A stretch of 64,000 nt of DNA from Pantoea sp. GD03673 (GCF_029844725.1 NZ_JAOCKJ010000007.1:186001-250000), one strand, 5' to 3'. Shown: positions 49,672 through 59,271, counted from the stretch's first letter. Notes: generated by a model from the sequence alone, not told the origin. Made by a program: numbers and translations.

Positions 49672-50811
49672 TTACAGGTAAACACGCAGATACTCAGTCA
49701 GGCAGAGCAGCGCCATCGCCTGACCATAGGGCATTGAGGTGAGAGGTACCGTGCGGTAGTAGTCCAGGTCACTGCCCATCGCAGTACCGAAGGAGACCTG
49801 TTTCAGCTCGCCATCGTCATCGATATTAGCCATCACGCCGCGCAATGCTTTTTCTGCCACTTCACGGTACTCAGCAGGCAGATAGCGCTTACGAACCCCT
49901 TTCAGAATGCCATAGGCAAACCCTGCAGTGGCAGAGGCTTCCGGGTAACTGTCAGGATCATCAAGCAGGGTGTGCCACAATCCGCTGCTGTGCTGACAGT
50001 CCTTCAGCGCTTTAACCTGCGTCTCCAGCACCTGCTGCAGGAAGCGGCGGGTAGCGTGATGCTCAGGCCAGTCCATCATCTCCAGAAAGTCGGGAATAAC
50101 AATCGTTACCCAGCTGTTGCCGCGCGCCCAGCGGGCGTCAGCAAAATTATGGCGGCCGTCGAAGTTCCAGCCGTGGAACCATAAGCCGGTTTCGCGATCC
50201 ATCAGATACTGCGTGTGCAGCAGGAACTGATAGCTCGCTTCCTCCACCCACTCATCGCGTTTCAGCAGCTGGCCGATTTTGGCCAGCGCCATTACGCTCA
50301 TCATCAGGGTATCGTCCCAGAGCTGCTGTGTGTTTTCGTTGTTGTAGACGATGTGCTGAAGGCCGCCCTGTTCGGTGCGCGGCATCTCGTACATAACCCA
50401 TTCAGCCCAGCGTTCAAGCACCGGCACCCAGGCCGGGTTACCGGTCTCTTCATAGCGGTAAGCCAGCGTCAGAAAAGGACACACGGTATTCACATTTTTG
50501 GTCGGTGTGCCTTCTGCCAGACGCTCAGTGAACCACTCATCGATGATTGCCAGTGTCTGCTGATCGCCGGTTTGCTGATAATAGTGTAACATGCCATACA
50601 GACCGATGCCATGTGTCCATTCCCAACCCGCCCAGCCTTTGGTATCAATCACCCGGCCATCGTCCAGCCGCAATAAAAATTCGCCTGTCTCATCAGTGAT
50701 GTTAACCAGATTTTGTGTCAGCTTTTGAATCAGCTGTACCAGGTGGCTGCGTGGCAGCAGATGCTCAGGCTGGCACAATAATTTGCTGTGTTTAACGGGA
50801 AATACAGTCAT
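49672..50811 (-). CDS. Glycoside hydrolase family 105 / 88 (unsaturated rhamnogalacturonyl hydrolase-like)
   Basis: Predicted cytosolic hydrolase that removes unsaturated uronic acid from lyase-made oligosaccharides, such as those from rhamnogalacturonan I. The 379-residue protein has no signal peptide. It shows the (alpha/alpha)6 barrel motifs GWAGWEWTHGIGLYG (residues 59-73), the catalytic Asp in QLWDDTLMMSV (D166 or D167), LWFHGWNFDG (H213) and WARGNSW (228-234). The match to B. subtilis YteR-type enzymes is by motif from memory. It lies 3 bp after the transporter gene, so the two form an operon. The exact sugar is not known. Confidence 0.88.
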   Translation of the reverse strand: MTVFPVKHSKLLCQPEHLLPRSHLVQLIQKLTQNLVNITDETGEFLLRLDDGRVIDTKGWAGWEWTHGIGLYGMLHYYQQTGDQQTLAIIDEWFTERLAEGTPTKNVNTVCPFLTLAYRYEETGNPAWVPVLERWAEWVMYEMPRTEQGGLQHIVYNNENTQQLWDDTLMMSVMALAKIGQLLKRDEWVEEASYQFLLHTQYLMDRETGLWFHGWNFDGRHNFADARWARGNSWVTIVIPDFLEMMDWPEHHATRRFLQQVLETQVKALKDCQHSSGLWHTLLDDPDSYPEASATAGFAYGILKGVRKRYLPAEYREVAEKALRGVMANIDDDGELKQVSFGTAMGSDLDYYRTVPLTSMPYGQAMALLCLTEYLRVYL

Positions 50812-50814
50812 GGT

Positions 50815-52413
50815 TTATTCCTGTCGTTTTAAGGTCGAGTTTAAAGAAGTGGGTAAAGAGGGATGCGCGGACAATTTTTCCGGCGCTGGCTTATTACGGT
50901 TAAGAAAGCCAATGTTGTTGTTGCCCCAGAGATTTTCGTAAGGCATGCCAGCCAGTGTTTCAACGACACCGCGCGCTTCGGGGGTGATGCTTTCCGGCAC
51001 GATGCGATCTGCTTCGCGCATTTTCAGCGTCTCCTCGCGCAGGACGGTGTGGGTCTGCAGATTAAGTTTAAAGCGCAGTGATACGATAAAACCGCAGGAC
51101 AGCACGGCCACTGTGCCGATGCTCAGGATCGCCAGGATAGTGTGGCTGACACCGGGGACCTGGGTTGACTGGCCAGAGACAAAGCCGGAGAGCTGCAGCA
51201 CGATACCGACCAGCATGACTGCGCCAGCCTGCGATGCTTTTCGCGTCAGAGTCATGATGCCGGCAAAAATACCTTCACGACGCTGACCGGTGATGGCCTC
51301 ATCGACATCTGCGATATAGGTGTAGGTGTTCCATGGCACATAGTTAATGCCGCCACGTCCCAGACCTGCCAGAGCAGAGATAACCAACAGCAGGGACATG
51401 TTGTCGTTCATACCGGCATACCACAATCCGGCATAGGAGAGCGCTGCCAGGCCAAACAGGATGGCCACCAGACGGTAGGCGGGAGCAGGCCCCATGCGGA
51501 TACAGAGCGGGATCATCGCCATCACAGCAATAAACTGCAGCACGGCCATGGTGCCCATCAGGCTGGAGGCAACCTGCGCACTCTGCATCAGCACAAACAC
51601 CACATACCAGGTGAAGACCGCATTAAAGACGTCCTGAGCAATATAGCCGCCGAGGTACATGCCAAGGTGCTGGCGGAAGATGCGGATACGCAAGGTTGAG
51701 GCCAGCTCAACATAGAGCCGTTGCAGATTCTGCATCAGCGTCAGCTGCTGTTTTTCCTGCTCAGCACGCCGCGACTCGGCAGAAAAATCATCGGGGTGAC
51801 GTTCCCAGGTAAAGCACCACACCAGCGTGAGCACCAGTGCGCAGATCACAGAGAACACCAGGCTTGCGTAGAAAAAGGAGTCGGCATTATCTTTGCCCAG
51901 CATACCCAGTAAAATGCCGGGTAAAAATGCGGCCAGAATGGCTGACAGCTGAGCCAGACCAATACGCGCACCAGAGAACCGGGTTTTTTGTTTGAAATCG
52001 TCAGTCATTTCCGGGACCAGCGTTTCATAAGGCACCAGGATCATGGTGTAGACGATATCAAACAGCAGGTAAGTGCCGAGATACCACCAGAAATTCATGT
52101 CGCTGACCCACATCAGGCTATAACTGAATACGCAGGGTATGCCTAACAGGATGAAGAATTTGCGGCGGCCAAAGCGTTTGCCCAGCCAGGTCGAGCCAAA
52201 GTTGTCGGTAAGAAAACCCATTAGCGGGCTGACCACGGCATCCAGCACGCGGGCAGCAGCAAATATTAAGGTGGCCTGAATCGGGGTTAATCCACAGAAG
52301 GTGGTATAAAAATAGAGCAACCAGGCGGCTGTGAGCGCCGTGGTGCCTGCTCCGAGAAAATCTCCGGAACCATAGGCCAGATAGTGGCCAAGACCAATTT
52401 TACGTGAGCGCAT
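50815..52413 (-). CDS. GPH family (MFS_2) glycoside:cation symporter
   Basis: Inner-membrane symporter of the glycoside-pentoside-hexuronide family, probably importing the oligosaccharide hydrolysed by the downstream GH105 enzyme. The text KIGLGHYLAYGSGDFLGAGT, VVSPLMGFLTDNF, WLGKRFGRRKFFILLG and YETLVPEMTDDFKQKTRFSG is typical. About twelve helices are followed by a hydrophilic C-terminal tail of roughly 60 residues. The total of 532 residues exceeds the usual 450-480. The divergent gap to hinT probably carries the promoter. The substrate is inferred from the neighbour. Confidence 0.88.
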   Translation of the reverse strand: MRSRKIGLGHYLAYGSGDFLGAGTTALTAAWLLYFYTTFCGLTPIQATLIFAAARVLDAVVSPLMGFLTDNFGSTWLGKRFGRRKFFILLGIPCVFSYSLMWVSDMNFWWYLGTYLLFDIVYTMILVPYETLVPEMTDDFKQKTRFSGARIGLAQLSAILAAFLPGILLGMLGKDNADSFFYASLVFSVICALVLTLVWCFTWERHPDDFSAESRRAEQEKQQLTLMQNLQRLYVELASTLRIRIFRQHLGMYLGGYIAQDVFNAVFTWYVVFVLMQSAQVASSLMGTMAVLQFIAVMAMIPLCIRMGPAPAYRLVAILFGLAALSYAGLWYAGMNDNMSLLLVISALAGLGRGGINYVPWNTYTYIADVDEAITGQRREGIFAGIMTLTRKASQAGAVMLVGIVLQLSGFVSGQSTQVPGVSHTILAILSIGTVAVLSCGFIVSLRFKLNLQTHTVLREETLKMREADRIVPESITPEARGVVETLAGMPYENLWGNNNIGFLNRNKPAPEKLSAHPSLPTSLNSTLKRQE

Positions 52414-52773
52414 GGCTAATGCTCCTTGATGTTATATGGCGGTATATCCCTGGTGACGCCGGACTGCTCACCCGGACTGGTTAGCAAAGTAGAGCTGACG
52501 GGGCGGTTAAACCTTCGCAATTTGGCTAACGCTGGGCCTGTAGTGGCAATCACATAAAGAAAAGGATGGCGAAATTCTAATTTATAAAACAGCGTTTCAT
52601 TTTACCGGTATAGCAGAGGTTTCGCGAGCATCAGGAAAGGTGTTCTGGTGAAGAAGGAGAGGTGCTGCTGCAAAGGCAGGCGAACAATGCAAGAAAAGTG
52701 GTACTGAGGTTGAAAGAAAACAAATTTCTCCCGCATACTGATTGATTACGACTCAGGCTAAAGGAATTGCACC
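52414..52773. promoter_or_regulatory. Divergent gap between GH105/transporter operon and hinT
   Basis: This 360-bp gap contains no recognisable gene. It should hold the promoters of the leftward sugar operon and of hinT. A possible CRP site is TGTAG-N6-TCACA at 52539-52554 (three plus five matches). No regulator gene lies next to the operon. Confidence 0.5.
52539..52554. promoter_or_regulatory. Possible CRP site
   Basis: TGTAG-N6-TCACA has one perfect half-site and one weak half-site, upstream of the sugar-transport operon. Catabolite control would suit the neighbouring genes, but the match is modest. Confidence 0.3.
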
Positions 52774-53124
52774 ATGGCTGAAGAAACCATTTTTAGTAAA
52801 ATTATCCGCCGCGAAATCCCCGCTGATGTGGTGTATCAGGACGAGCTGGTCACGGCCTTCCGCGACATTTCGCCCAAAGCGCCAACGCACATTTTAATCG
52901 TGCCGAATGTACTGATCCCCACGGTCAACGAGGCGGAAGCGGCGCATGAGCACGCGCTGGGACGCATGTTTACGACGGCGGCGAAAATCGCCCGGCAGGA
53001 AGGCATCGATCAAAATGGTTATCGTCTGATTGTGAACTGCAATCAACATGGTGGGCAGGAGGTTTATCACATTCATATGCATCTGCTGGGCGGCGAACCG
53101 CTGGGTCCGATGCTCTCTAACTGA
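52774..53124 (+). CDS. hinT: Purine nucleoside phosphoramidase HinT
   Basis: HinT is a HIT-family hydrolase that cleaves nucleoside phosphoramidates such as AMP-lysine. The histidine triad is [11 protein letters not shown] (H99, H101, H103). The N-terminus [20 protein letters not shown] is standard. Length 116 residues (E. coli 119). It leads a set of small envelope genes (ycfL, lpoB, thiK, nagZ), as in E. coli. Confidence 0.97.
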   Translation: MAEETIFSKIIRREIPADVVYQDELVTAFRDISPKAPTHILIVPNVLIPTVNEAEAAHEHALGRMFTTAAKIARQEGIDQNGYRLIVNCNQHGGQEVYHIHMHLLGGEPLGPMLSN

Positions 53125-53139
53125 TAACGGAAACGTGTT

Positions 53140-53508
53140 ATGCGATCCTGGCTCACTGGCCTGCCGATCCTGCTCTGCCTGACGGCCTGTAGCAGTGATA
53201 AACCGATGATTAATACGTCACAGTCTCTGGTGATGGAGTCCTCTGTGTTGTCGGCAGGGATCATTACCGATGAGCCGACGCTGGATGAGAACGATGGACT
53301 GAAGCGTGCCACCAGCGTGCTCTATAATCAGCGCGAAACACCGGTGATTGTGCACTATCGTTATTACTGGTATGACGACAAAGGCCTGGAAATCACCCCG
53401 CAGGAACCGGCGCAGACCGTTACCGTTCCGGCGCAGGGCAGTATTGTCGCCACATCGCAGTTGGGTAACCTGACGGCCAGCAAGGTTCGTCTTTATCTCT
53501 ATCTTTAA
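53140..53508 (+). CDS. ycfL: YcfL family lipoprotein
   Basis: Lipoprotein of unknown function, next to lpoB. The signal peptide MRSWLTGLPILLCLTA ends in the lipobox LTAC at Cys17. The mature part has IVHYRYYWYDDKGLEITP, a beta-sandwich-like stretch typical of the DUF1425 family. It lies 15 bp after hinT. Confidence 0.92.
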   Translation: MRSWLTGLPILLCLTACSSDKPMINTSQSLVMESSVLSAGIITDEPTLDENDGLKRATSVLYNQRETPVIVHYRYYWYDDKGLEITPQEPAQTVTVPAQGSIVATSQLGNLTASKVRLYLYL

Positions 53509-53519
53509 GGATTCTCTAC

Positions 53520-54119
53520 GTGATACGCAGTGTTAATCGTACCGGAGCGCTCCTGATGGCGCTCATTCTGACCGGCTGTGTAGTGAAACAGCAGCAGCCC
53601 GCAACGGTTGAACCGACCCAGCCAGCAGAGCCAGTGCAGCCTGTTCCGCAACCTGAACCGGTGCCGCAACCGCAGCCCCAGCCTGTACCTCAGCCACCGA
53701 AGCTGGTCACCATCAACTGGGATGCCAGCGTACAGCCGCTGGTGGCGCAGATGTTGCAGGCCGCCAGCGCCGAGCCGGGCAGCGTGCTGCTGGTTGATCG
53801 GATCAAAAACAGCACCAACGGCGCGCTGCAAAGTGAGAAAGCCACGGCGGCTATCCAGAATGCGCTGAACAACAACGGCAAATTCACGCTGGTTTCTGCC
53901 GAACAACTGGCCCAGGCCAAACAGACGCTGGGATTATCACCGGATGACAGCCTGAACTCGCGCAGTAAAGCGATTGGCCTGGCTCGCAACGTGAATGCCC
54001 AGTATGTGCTCTACAGCAACGCGCGCGGCGATGTCAAAGCACCGACTCTGCAGATGCAGCTGATGCTGGTTCAGACCGGCGAGATCATCTGGTCTGGCAA
54101 CGGCATTGCACAGAATTAA
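53520..54119 (+). CDS. lpoB: Penicillin-binding protein activator LpoB
   Basis: LpoB is an outer-membrane lipoprotein that crosses the periplasm to activate the peptidoglycan synthase PBP1B. The lipobox is LTGC (Cys20). A Pro/Gln-rich tether (about residues 30-60, many PQPEPVPQ-type units) leads to the globular domain with NNNGKFTLVSAEQLAQAKQT, LGLSPDDSLNSRSKAIGLAR and LQMQLMLVQTGEIIWSG. It uses a GTG start. Its end overlaps the longest thiK frame by 14 bp. Confidence 0.95.
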   Translation: MIRSVNRTGALLMALILTGCVVKQQQPATVEPTQPAEPVQPVPQPEPVPQPQPQPVPQPPKLVTINWDASVQPLVAQMLQAASAEPGSVLLVDRIKNSTNGALQSEKATAAIQNALNNNGKFTLVSAEQLAQAKQTLGLSPDDSLNSRSKAIGLARNVNAQYVLYSNARGDVKAPTLQMQLMLVQTGEIIWSGNGIAQN

Positions 54120-54918
54120 TCCTGCGTTCAGGCGGATGATTCAGCAGGTCACCGGCGAGCCAGAGAACGTATCGCTTACCTCGCTTGCCGGTCTGACCGG
54201 ACACAGCCAGAAGATTGTCAGCCCGCGCGGCACCTTTATTGCGCGGGCGGCACCACAAACGGCTATTCCGTTTGTGGATCGGCAGCGCGAATTCCGGCTG
54301 TTACGAAAAATGCGAGACAGCGGACTGGCACCGCGGCCCGTCGCGGGCCATCGTCAGGGCATTGTGCTGACCTGGTGCGCAGGCGACGCGCTGGATGAAC
54401 AATCTTTCAGCCAGCAGCGTCCGCAAATAGTGGCACTGCTGCAGCAGCTGCATCGGCAGCCGTTAACCGGCTATCGGCTGCCGTTGTTGCCGCTGTTATG
54501 GCGCTACTGGCAGCTCACGCCACAGCGGCATCACCGCTGGCTGCGGGCGCTCAGGCGTCTGACACAGCAGGGCGAACCCCGGCCACTGCGGCTTGCCCCG
54601 CTGCACATGGATCTGCATGCCGGAAATGTGATACGTGGCCCCGAAGGTCTTCGTCTGATCGACTGGGAATATGCCGCTGATGGTGATGTGGCGCTGGAGC
54701 TGGCGGCAGTTTGTGCCAGCGATCCACAGCATCAGAGCGACTGGCTGGCTGAGTACGCTGCGGCAATGCAGCTGCCGCTTCCCGCGCTGAAGCAGCAGGT
54801 CAGACGCTGGCAACCCTGGCTGCGGTTACTGATGGCCAGCTGGTATCAGCTTCGTGCAGGACAGGGTGACGATGAAACATTACACCAGCTGGCTCGACAG
54901 AGCTGGGAACAGATTTAA
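54106..54918 (+). CDS. thiK: Thiamine kinase ThiK
   Basis: ThiK phosphorylates thiamine to thiamine phosphate for salvage. The choline-kinase-like fold shows LAPLHMDLHAGNVI with the catalytic Asp and LRLIDWEYAADGDVALELAA, the metal-binding Asp motif. The start is uncertain: TTG at 54106 gives 270 residues (E. coli 274) and overlaps lpoB. ATG at 54136 gives 260 residues; neither has a strong ribosome site. The N-terminal glycine loop reads GLTGHSQKI, more divergent than the E. coli GLSGGS. Confidence 0.88.
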   Translation: MHRINPAFRRMIQQVTGEPENVSLTSLAGLTGHSQKIVSPRGTFIARAAPQTAIPFVDRQREFRLLRKMRDSGLAPRPVAGHRQGIVLTWCAGDALDEQSFSQQRPQIVALLQQLHRQPLTGYRLPLLPLLWRYWQLTPQRHHRWLRALRRLTQQGEPRPLRLAPLHMDLHAGNVIRGPEGLRLIDWEYAADGDVALELAAVCASDPQHQSDWLAEYAAAMQLPLPALKQQVRRWQPWLRLLMASWYQLRAGQGDDETLHQLARQSWEQI

Positions 54919-54957
54919 TCGCGTTATGCAGGTGCGTAACGCTACAGGATTCAGGTC

Positions 54958-55998
54958 ATGAGAACACATTTACCCGGCCCCCTGATGCTTGATGTCGAGG
55001 GCTATGAACTGGATGGCGAAGAGCGCGACATCCTGCAGCACCCGCTGGTAGGCGGTTTAATTTTATTTGCCCGAAACTATCACGATCCAGCCCAGCTGGC
55101 AGAACTGGTGCGGCAGATCCGCGCCGCTTCTCATACCCGGCTGGTGGTGGCGGTCGATCAGGAGGGCGGTCGCGTGCAGCGTTTCCGTGACGGTTTCACC
55201 CAACTGCCCGCGATGCAATCTTTTGCCGCTCTGCATGATGCAGAGACAGCAGGTGAAATGGCGCAGCAGGCAGGCTGGCAGATGGCGGCTGAGATGATCG
55301 CGATGGACATCGATATCAGCTTCGCGCCAGTGCTCGACATTGGTCATATCAGCGCCGCCATTGGCGACCGTTCTTTCCACGCCGATCCGGCCATCGCGCT
55401 TGCCATTGCCCGCCGCTTTATTGCGGGGATGCATGAGGCTGGCATGAAGACCACCGGCAAACATTTTCCAGGCCATGGCGCGGTCAGCGCCGATTCACAT
55501 AAAGAGACGCCACGCGATCCGCGCGACGAAAAGACGCTGCGTGAGCACGACATGGCGATCTTCAGCAGGCTGATTACCGAGCAGGCGCTGGATGCCATTA
55601 TGCCTGCCCATGTGATCTACACCGACGTTGACCCGCTGCCCGCCAGTGGCTCGCCATACTGGCTGAAAACCGTGTTGCGCGAGCAACTGGGCTTTGACGG
55701 CGTGATTTTCTCCGACGATCTGTCGATGGAAGGTGCCGCCGTGATGGGCAGCTATCCTGAGCGGGCGCAGCAGTCTCTTTCTGCCGGGTGTGACATGATT
55801 CTGGTTTGCAATCAGCGTCAGGGAGCCATCAGTGTGCTGGATAACCTGATCCCGGTCGGGTCCGGGCGGGTTACACAGCTGTATCATCAGGGCAGATTTA
55901 CCCGCGATGAGCTGCAGGCTACGCATCGCTGGAAAAACAATGCCCAGCAACTGAGTGCACTTCAGGAACGCTGGCTGGCTCACAAAGCGTCGTGGTAG
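54958..55998 (+). CDS. nagZ: Beta-N-acetylhexosaminidase NagZ
   Basis: NagZ is the cytosolic GH3 enzyme that removes N-acetylglucosamine from anhydro-muropeptides in peptidoglycan recycling; its product governs AmpC beta-lactamase induction. [20 protein letters not shown] and [20 protein letters not shown] are present, the latter holding the loop His. The nucleophile Asp lies in [16 protein letters not shown]. Length 346 residues; the start [18 protein letters not shown] adds a few residues to the E. coli N-terminus. Confidence 0.96.
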   Translation: MRTHLPGPLMLDVEGYELDGEERDILQHPLVGGLILFARNYHDPAQLAELVRQIRAASHTRLVVAVDQEGGRVQRFRDGFTQLPAMQSFAALHDAETAGEMAQQAGWQMAAEMIAMDIDISFAPVLDIGHISAAIGDRSFHADPAIALAIARRFIAGMHEAGMKTTGKHFPGHGAVSADSHKETPRDPRDEKTLREHDMAIFSRLITEQALDAIMPAHVIYTDVDPLPASGSPYWLKTVLREQLGFDGVIFSDDLSMEGAAVMGSYPERAQQSLSAGCDMILVCNQRQGAISVLDNLIPVGSGRVTQLYHQGRFTRDELQATHRWKNNAQQLSALQERWLAHKASW

Positions 55999-56037
55999 CA
56001 GTGACTGCCCGGCGCTATCACTACCCTGAGGATTATC

Positions 56038-56580
56038 ATGATCATCTATCTGCACGGTTTTGATTCAAGTAGTCCGGGCAATCACGAAAAGGTGCTGCAA
56101 CTGCAATTTATCGACCCTGATGTCAGGTTGATCAGCTACAGCACCCGTCATCCTAAACATGACATGCAGTTTCTGCTGAAAGAGACCGATAAAATGCTCA
56201 CGCTGTCCGACGACGACCGTCCGCTGATCTGCGGCGTCGGGCTGGGGGGCTTCTGGTCAGAGCGTATCGGTTTTTTGTGCGGCATCCGGCAGGCGATTTT
56301 CAATCCTAACCTCTTTCCGCAGGAGAACATGGAAGGGAAGATCGACCGGCCAGAAGAGTATCAGGACATCGCCACCAAATGCGTCAGCGATTTCCGCGAG
56401 CGCAATCGCGATCGCTGTCTGACCTTTCTCTCCCGTCATGATGAGGCGCTGGACAGCCAGCGCACCGCTGATCAGCTGCATCCATTTTATGAAATCGTCT
56501 GGGACGAGACCGAAGGGCATAAATTCAAAAATATATCCCCACATCTTCAGCGGATAAAAGCTTTTAAAACATTAGGTTAA
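56038..56580 (+). CDS. ycfP: UPF0227 esterase-like protein YcfP
   Basis: Alpha/beta-hydrolase-like protein of unknown substrate. The N-terminus [20 protein letters not shown] has the oxyanion strand, and [20 protein letters not shown] replaces the usual nucleophile elbow; a cysteine or no classical Ser appears there. The C-terminal [20 protein letters not shown] holds a candidate His. Length 180 residues as in E. coli. It follows nagZ by about 40 bp. Confidence 0.93.
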   Translation: MIIYLHGFDSSSPGNHEKVLQLQFIDPDVRLISYSTRHPKHDMQFLLKETDKMLTLSDDDRPLICGVGLGGFWSERIGFLCGIRQAIFNPNLFPQENMEGKIDRPEEYQDIATKCVSDFRERNRDRCLTFLSRHDEALDSQRTADQLHPFYEIVWDETEGHKFKNISPHLQRIKAFKTLG

Positions 56581-56644
56581 GCAGGAAAGGCATCGCAAGG
56601 TGCCTGTTTTCATTACGTAATTATCTGAGTTTTATTTTCCCGCT

Positions 56645-56658
56645 TTGATGTATATCAA
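56645..56658 (+). promoter_or_regulatory. FNR box upstream of ndh
   Basis: TTGAT-GTAT-ATCAA is a perfect FNR consensus palindrome, about 135 bp before the ndh start. E. coli ndh is repressed by FNR without oxygen. Confidence 0.85.
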
Positions 56659-56792
56659 TATTCTTATGTTCTCCTTATCCCGCCATGCTATTCTGCCAGC
56701 AGATTGCGATTTTAACTTCGCCAACCCTATGTTTCTTAAGGTTTAATTTAACCTTTGGTTAACTTTTGGTTCACAATTTGAGGGGGTCTTTG

Positions 56793-58097
56793 TTGACTAC
56801 GTCTGTTAAGAAAATTGTTATTGTCGGAGGGGGAGCGGGCGGCCTGGAAATGGCGACGCAGCTGGGCCATAAACTGGGTCGCAAAAAGAAGGCCGAGATT
56901 ATCCTGGTGGATCGTAACCACAGCCATTTGTGGAAGCCGCTGCTGCATGAAGTGGCCACGGGGTCTATGGATGAAGGCATCGATGCGCTGAGCTATCTGG
57001 CTCATGCCCGCAATCACGGGTTTGAGTTCCAGCTCGGTTCGCTTACCGATATCGATCGCAGCCGCAAAGTGATCCGTCTGGCCGAAGTGCTGAATGCGCA
57101 GGGCGAAGTGCTGGTGCCAGAGCGTGAAGTGGCCTACGACCAGCTGGTCATGGCGCTGGGCAGCACCTCAAATGATTTCGGAACGCCGGGCGTCAAGGAT
57201 CACTGCATCTTCCTGGATAACCCGCATCAGGCGCGTCGGTTCCACAACGAAATGCTGAACCTGTTCCTGAAATTCTCTGCCAGCGAAGGCAGGGTCGAAA
57301 AAGTTAACATCGCCATCGTGGGCGGCGGTGCAACGGGCGTTGAGCTGTCAGCGGAGTTGCACAACGCGGTGAAACAGCTGCATAGCTACGGATTCAAAGG
57401 GCTGGGCCGTGAAGCGCTGAACGTAACGCTGGTTGAAGCGGGCGAACGTATTTTGCCTGCACTGCCACCGCGTATCTCTGCGGCGGCGCACCAGGAGCTG
57501 ACCAGGCTGGGCGTGCGCGTGCTGACGCAGACGATGGTCACCAGTGCTGAGCAGAACGGCCTGAACACCAAAGGCGGCGAGTTTATCGAAGCCGATCTGA
57601 TGGTCTGGGCGGCGGGGATTAAAGCGCCGGACTTCCTGAAAGAGATCGGCGGGCTGGAAACCAACCGCATCAATCAGCTGGTGGTCAAAGATACGCTGCA
57701 GACCACGCTGGACGATGACATCTATGCTATTGGCGACTGCGCCTCCTGTGCCCTGCCGGGCGGGGGATTTGTGCCACCGCGTGCCCAGTCAGCACACCAG
57801 ATGGCCTCACGCGCGATGGACAATATCCTGGCGCAGCGTCAAGGCAAACCGCTGAAGGCCTATGTTTATAAAGATCATGGCTCGCTGGTGTCGCTCTCCC
57901 GCTTCAGCACGGTCGGCAGCCTGATGGGTAACCTGATGCGCGGTTCGATGATGGTGGAAGGGCGCATTGCGCGTTTTGTTTACATCTCGCTCTATCGTAT
58001 GCACCAGATCGCACTACACGGTTATTTTAAAACCGGCCTGATGATGCTGGTCGGCAGCATCAACCGGGTTATTCGCCCACGGCTTAAGCTGCACTAA
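56793..58097 (+). CDS. ndh: NADH:quinone oxidoreductase II
   Basis: Ndh is the single-subunit, non-proton-pumping NADH dehydrogenase at the inner-membrane surface. It has the FAD motif [20 protein letters not shown], a second nucleotide motif [20 protein letters not shown], and a C-terminal membrane-attachment region with [18 protein letters not shown]. The likely start is TTG at 56793 ([10 protein letters not shown]) with GAGGGGGT about 7 nt upstream. It gives 434 residues as in E. coli, where TTG is also used. The frame is open upstream to 56766. Confidence 0.95.
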   Translation: MTTSVKKIVIVGGGAGGLEMATQLGHKLGRKKKAEIILVDRNHSHLWKPLLHEVATGSMDEGIDALSYLAHARNHGFEFQLGSLTDIDRSRKVIRLAEVLNAQGEVLVPEREVAYDQLVMALGSTSNDFGTPGVKDHCIFLDNPHQARRFHNEMLNLFLKFSASEGRVEKVNIAIVGGGATGVELSAELHNAVKQLHSYGFKGLGREALNVTLVEAGERILPALPPRISAAAHQELTRLGVRVLTQTMVTSAEQNGLNTKGGEFIEADLMVWAAGIKAPDFLKEIGGLETNRINQLVVKDTLQTTLDDDIYAIGDCASCALPGGGFVPPRAQSAHQMASRAMDNILAQRQGKPLKAYVYKDHGSLVSLSRFSTVGSLMGNLMRGSMMVEGRIARFVYISLYRMHQIALHGYFKTGLMMLVGSINRVIRPRLKLH

Positions 58098-58126
58098 GCC
58101 ACAGCCGCTAATCGGGCAAAGTCTGA

Positions 58127-58159
58127 GCCTCCTCATTACTGAGGGGGCTTTTTTTTTGC
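58127..58159 (+). terminator. Terminator after ndh
   Basis: The 9-bp stem GCCTCCTCA-TTAC-TGAGGGGGC, with one G-T pair, is followed by nine Ts. Confidence 0.88.
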
Positions 58160-58650
58160 ACAAGACGTAAAAACAAACGCAGCTGGCGGCAGGATTCTTA
58201 CCTGTTAAAACCCCCATCCGGGCAGGCTCATATTCAGTGCTTGCGGCTTCAGGTGAACGCTGACGGGTTGTCTGATTACAGACCGGTTTGTTTCGGGCCG
58301 CTACGCACGCGAATCGGGTCATTTCATCAGGTCCGGCACCACAAACGCATCAGTGAAAGCGGGCGCACAAAGCCGAATGCTTACTTTGTTTAATCTTCTG
58401 AATAATAATGAATTTATGACAGGGAGGCAGCCTGGCACCCCAGTTTGTCCGCACCTCAGAACTCTCCTAAAAACTGGCCCTGATAGCAAAGTGACCGATT
58501 TCCTCCATTTATCTGATGTTGCAATTTCGGTCCATCTGTAAAACTTCATCCCAACAAACACGGCGCGTCGCGCACGCCGGTTATACCTCACTAAACGAGG
58601 ATGCTTTAGCGGCAGGAATGCGCGGTAACACTTTTCAGGAGGAACTTCCT
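58160..58650. other. Gene-free interval before ycfJ
   Basis: Nearly 490 bp between the ndh terminator and ycfJ hold no ORF with coding character. The opposite-strand frame at 58319-58777 runs into ycfJ and looks like chance. I see no tRNA-like or repeat structure. The ycfJ promoter should be within the last 150 bp. The ribosome site is AGGAGGAA at 58637-58644. Confidence 0.6.
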
Positions 58651-59193
58651 GTGAATAAATCAATGTTAGCGGGTATCGGTATTGGTGTGGCAGCAGCGCT
58701 GGGTGTTGCTGCTGTGGCAGGCATGAACGTGTTTGATCGCGGTCCTCAATACGCTCAGGTACTGGCTGCAACGCCAATCAAAGAGAGCATCAGACAGCCC
58801 CGTCAGGAGTGCCGCAATGTCACCCTGACTCACCGTCGGGCTGTTCAGGATGAAAACCGTCTTGCTGGCTCTGTATTAGGTGCAGTGGCAGGTGGTGTGC
58901 TGGGTCACCAGTTTGGTGGCGGTCGCGGCAAGGATGTCGCGACAGTGGCAGGTGCGTTAGCGGGTGGTTATGCCGGTAATCAGGTCCAGGGCGGACTGCA
59001 GGATCGTGATACCTACACCACAACCGAACAGCGCTGCAAAACAGTTTATGACAAACAAGAGAAAAAACTGGGATATGACGTGACCTATAAAATAGGCGAT
59101 CAGCAGGGCAAAATCCGTATGGAAAACGACCCCGGCACACGTATTCCACTGGATCGCAATGGTCAGCTGATTCTTAACGGCGACCAGGCGTAA
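58651..59193 (+). CDS. ycfJ: Glycine-zipper outer membrane protein YcfJ
   Basis: Envelope protein of unknown function with a glycine-zipper (2TM) segment. The N-terminus NKSMLAGIGIGVAAALGVAA is a signal or anchor helix. GSVLGAVAGGVLGHQFGGGR and VAGALAGGYAGNQVQGG form the zipper, and TTEQRCKTVYDKQEKKLGYD with a Cys is conserved. It uses a GTG start with a strong AGGAGGAA site. Length 180 residues (E. coli 179). In K-12 comR, bhsA and ldtC follow; here mfd comes next. Confidence 0.94.
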   Translation: MNKSMLAGIGIGVAAALGVAAVAGMNVFDRGPQYAQVLAATPIKESIRQPRQECRNVTLTHRRAVQDENRLAGSVLGAVAGGVLGHQFGGGRGKDVATVAGALAGGYAGNQVQGGLQDRDTYTTTEQRCKTVYDKQEKKLGYDVTYKIGDQQGKIRMENDPGTRIPLDRNGQLILNGDQA

Positions 59194-59240
59194 TTGGGCA
59201 AAGCTTTGCCGCACTGGCGGCCACACAGCACGACGTAATG

Positions 59241-59271
59241 AAAAAGGCGCATCTCAGGATGCGCCTTTTTT
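59241..59271. terminator. Terminator between ycfJ and mfd
   Basis: The 10-bp stem AAGGCGCATC-TCAG-GATGCGCCTT has a T-run on the plus strand and A-rich flanks that serve the convergent mfd. Confidence 0.88.

Noticed and set aside
58319-58777. 152-codon minus-strand ORF upstream of ycfJ
   Set aside because: It overlaps the ycfJ coding start on the other strand and has no coding-like composition.
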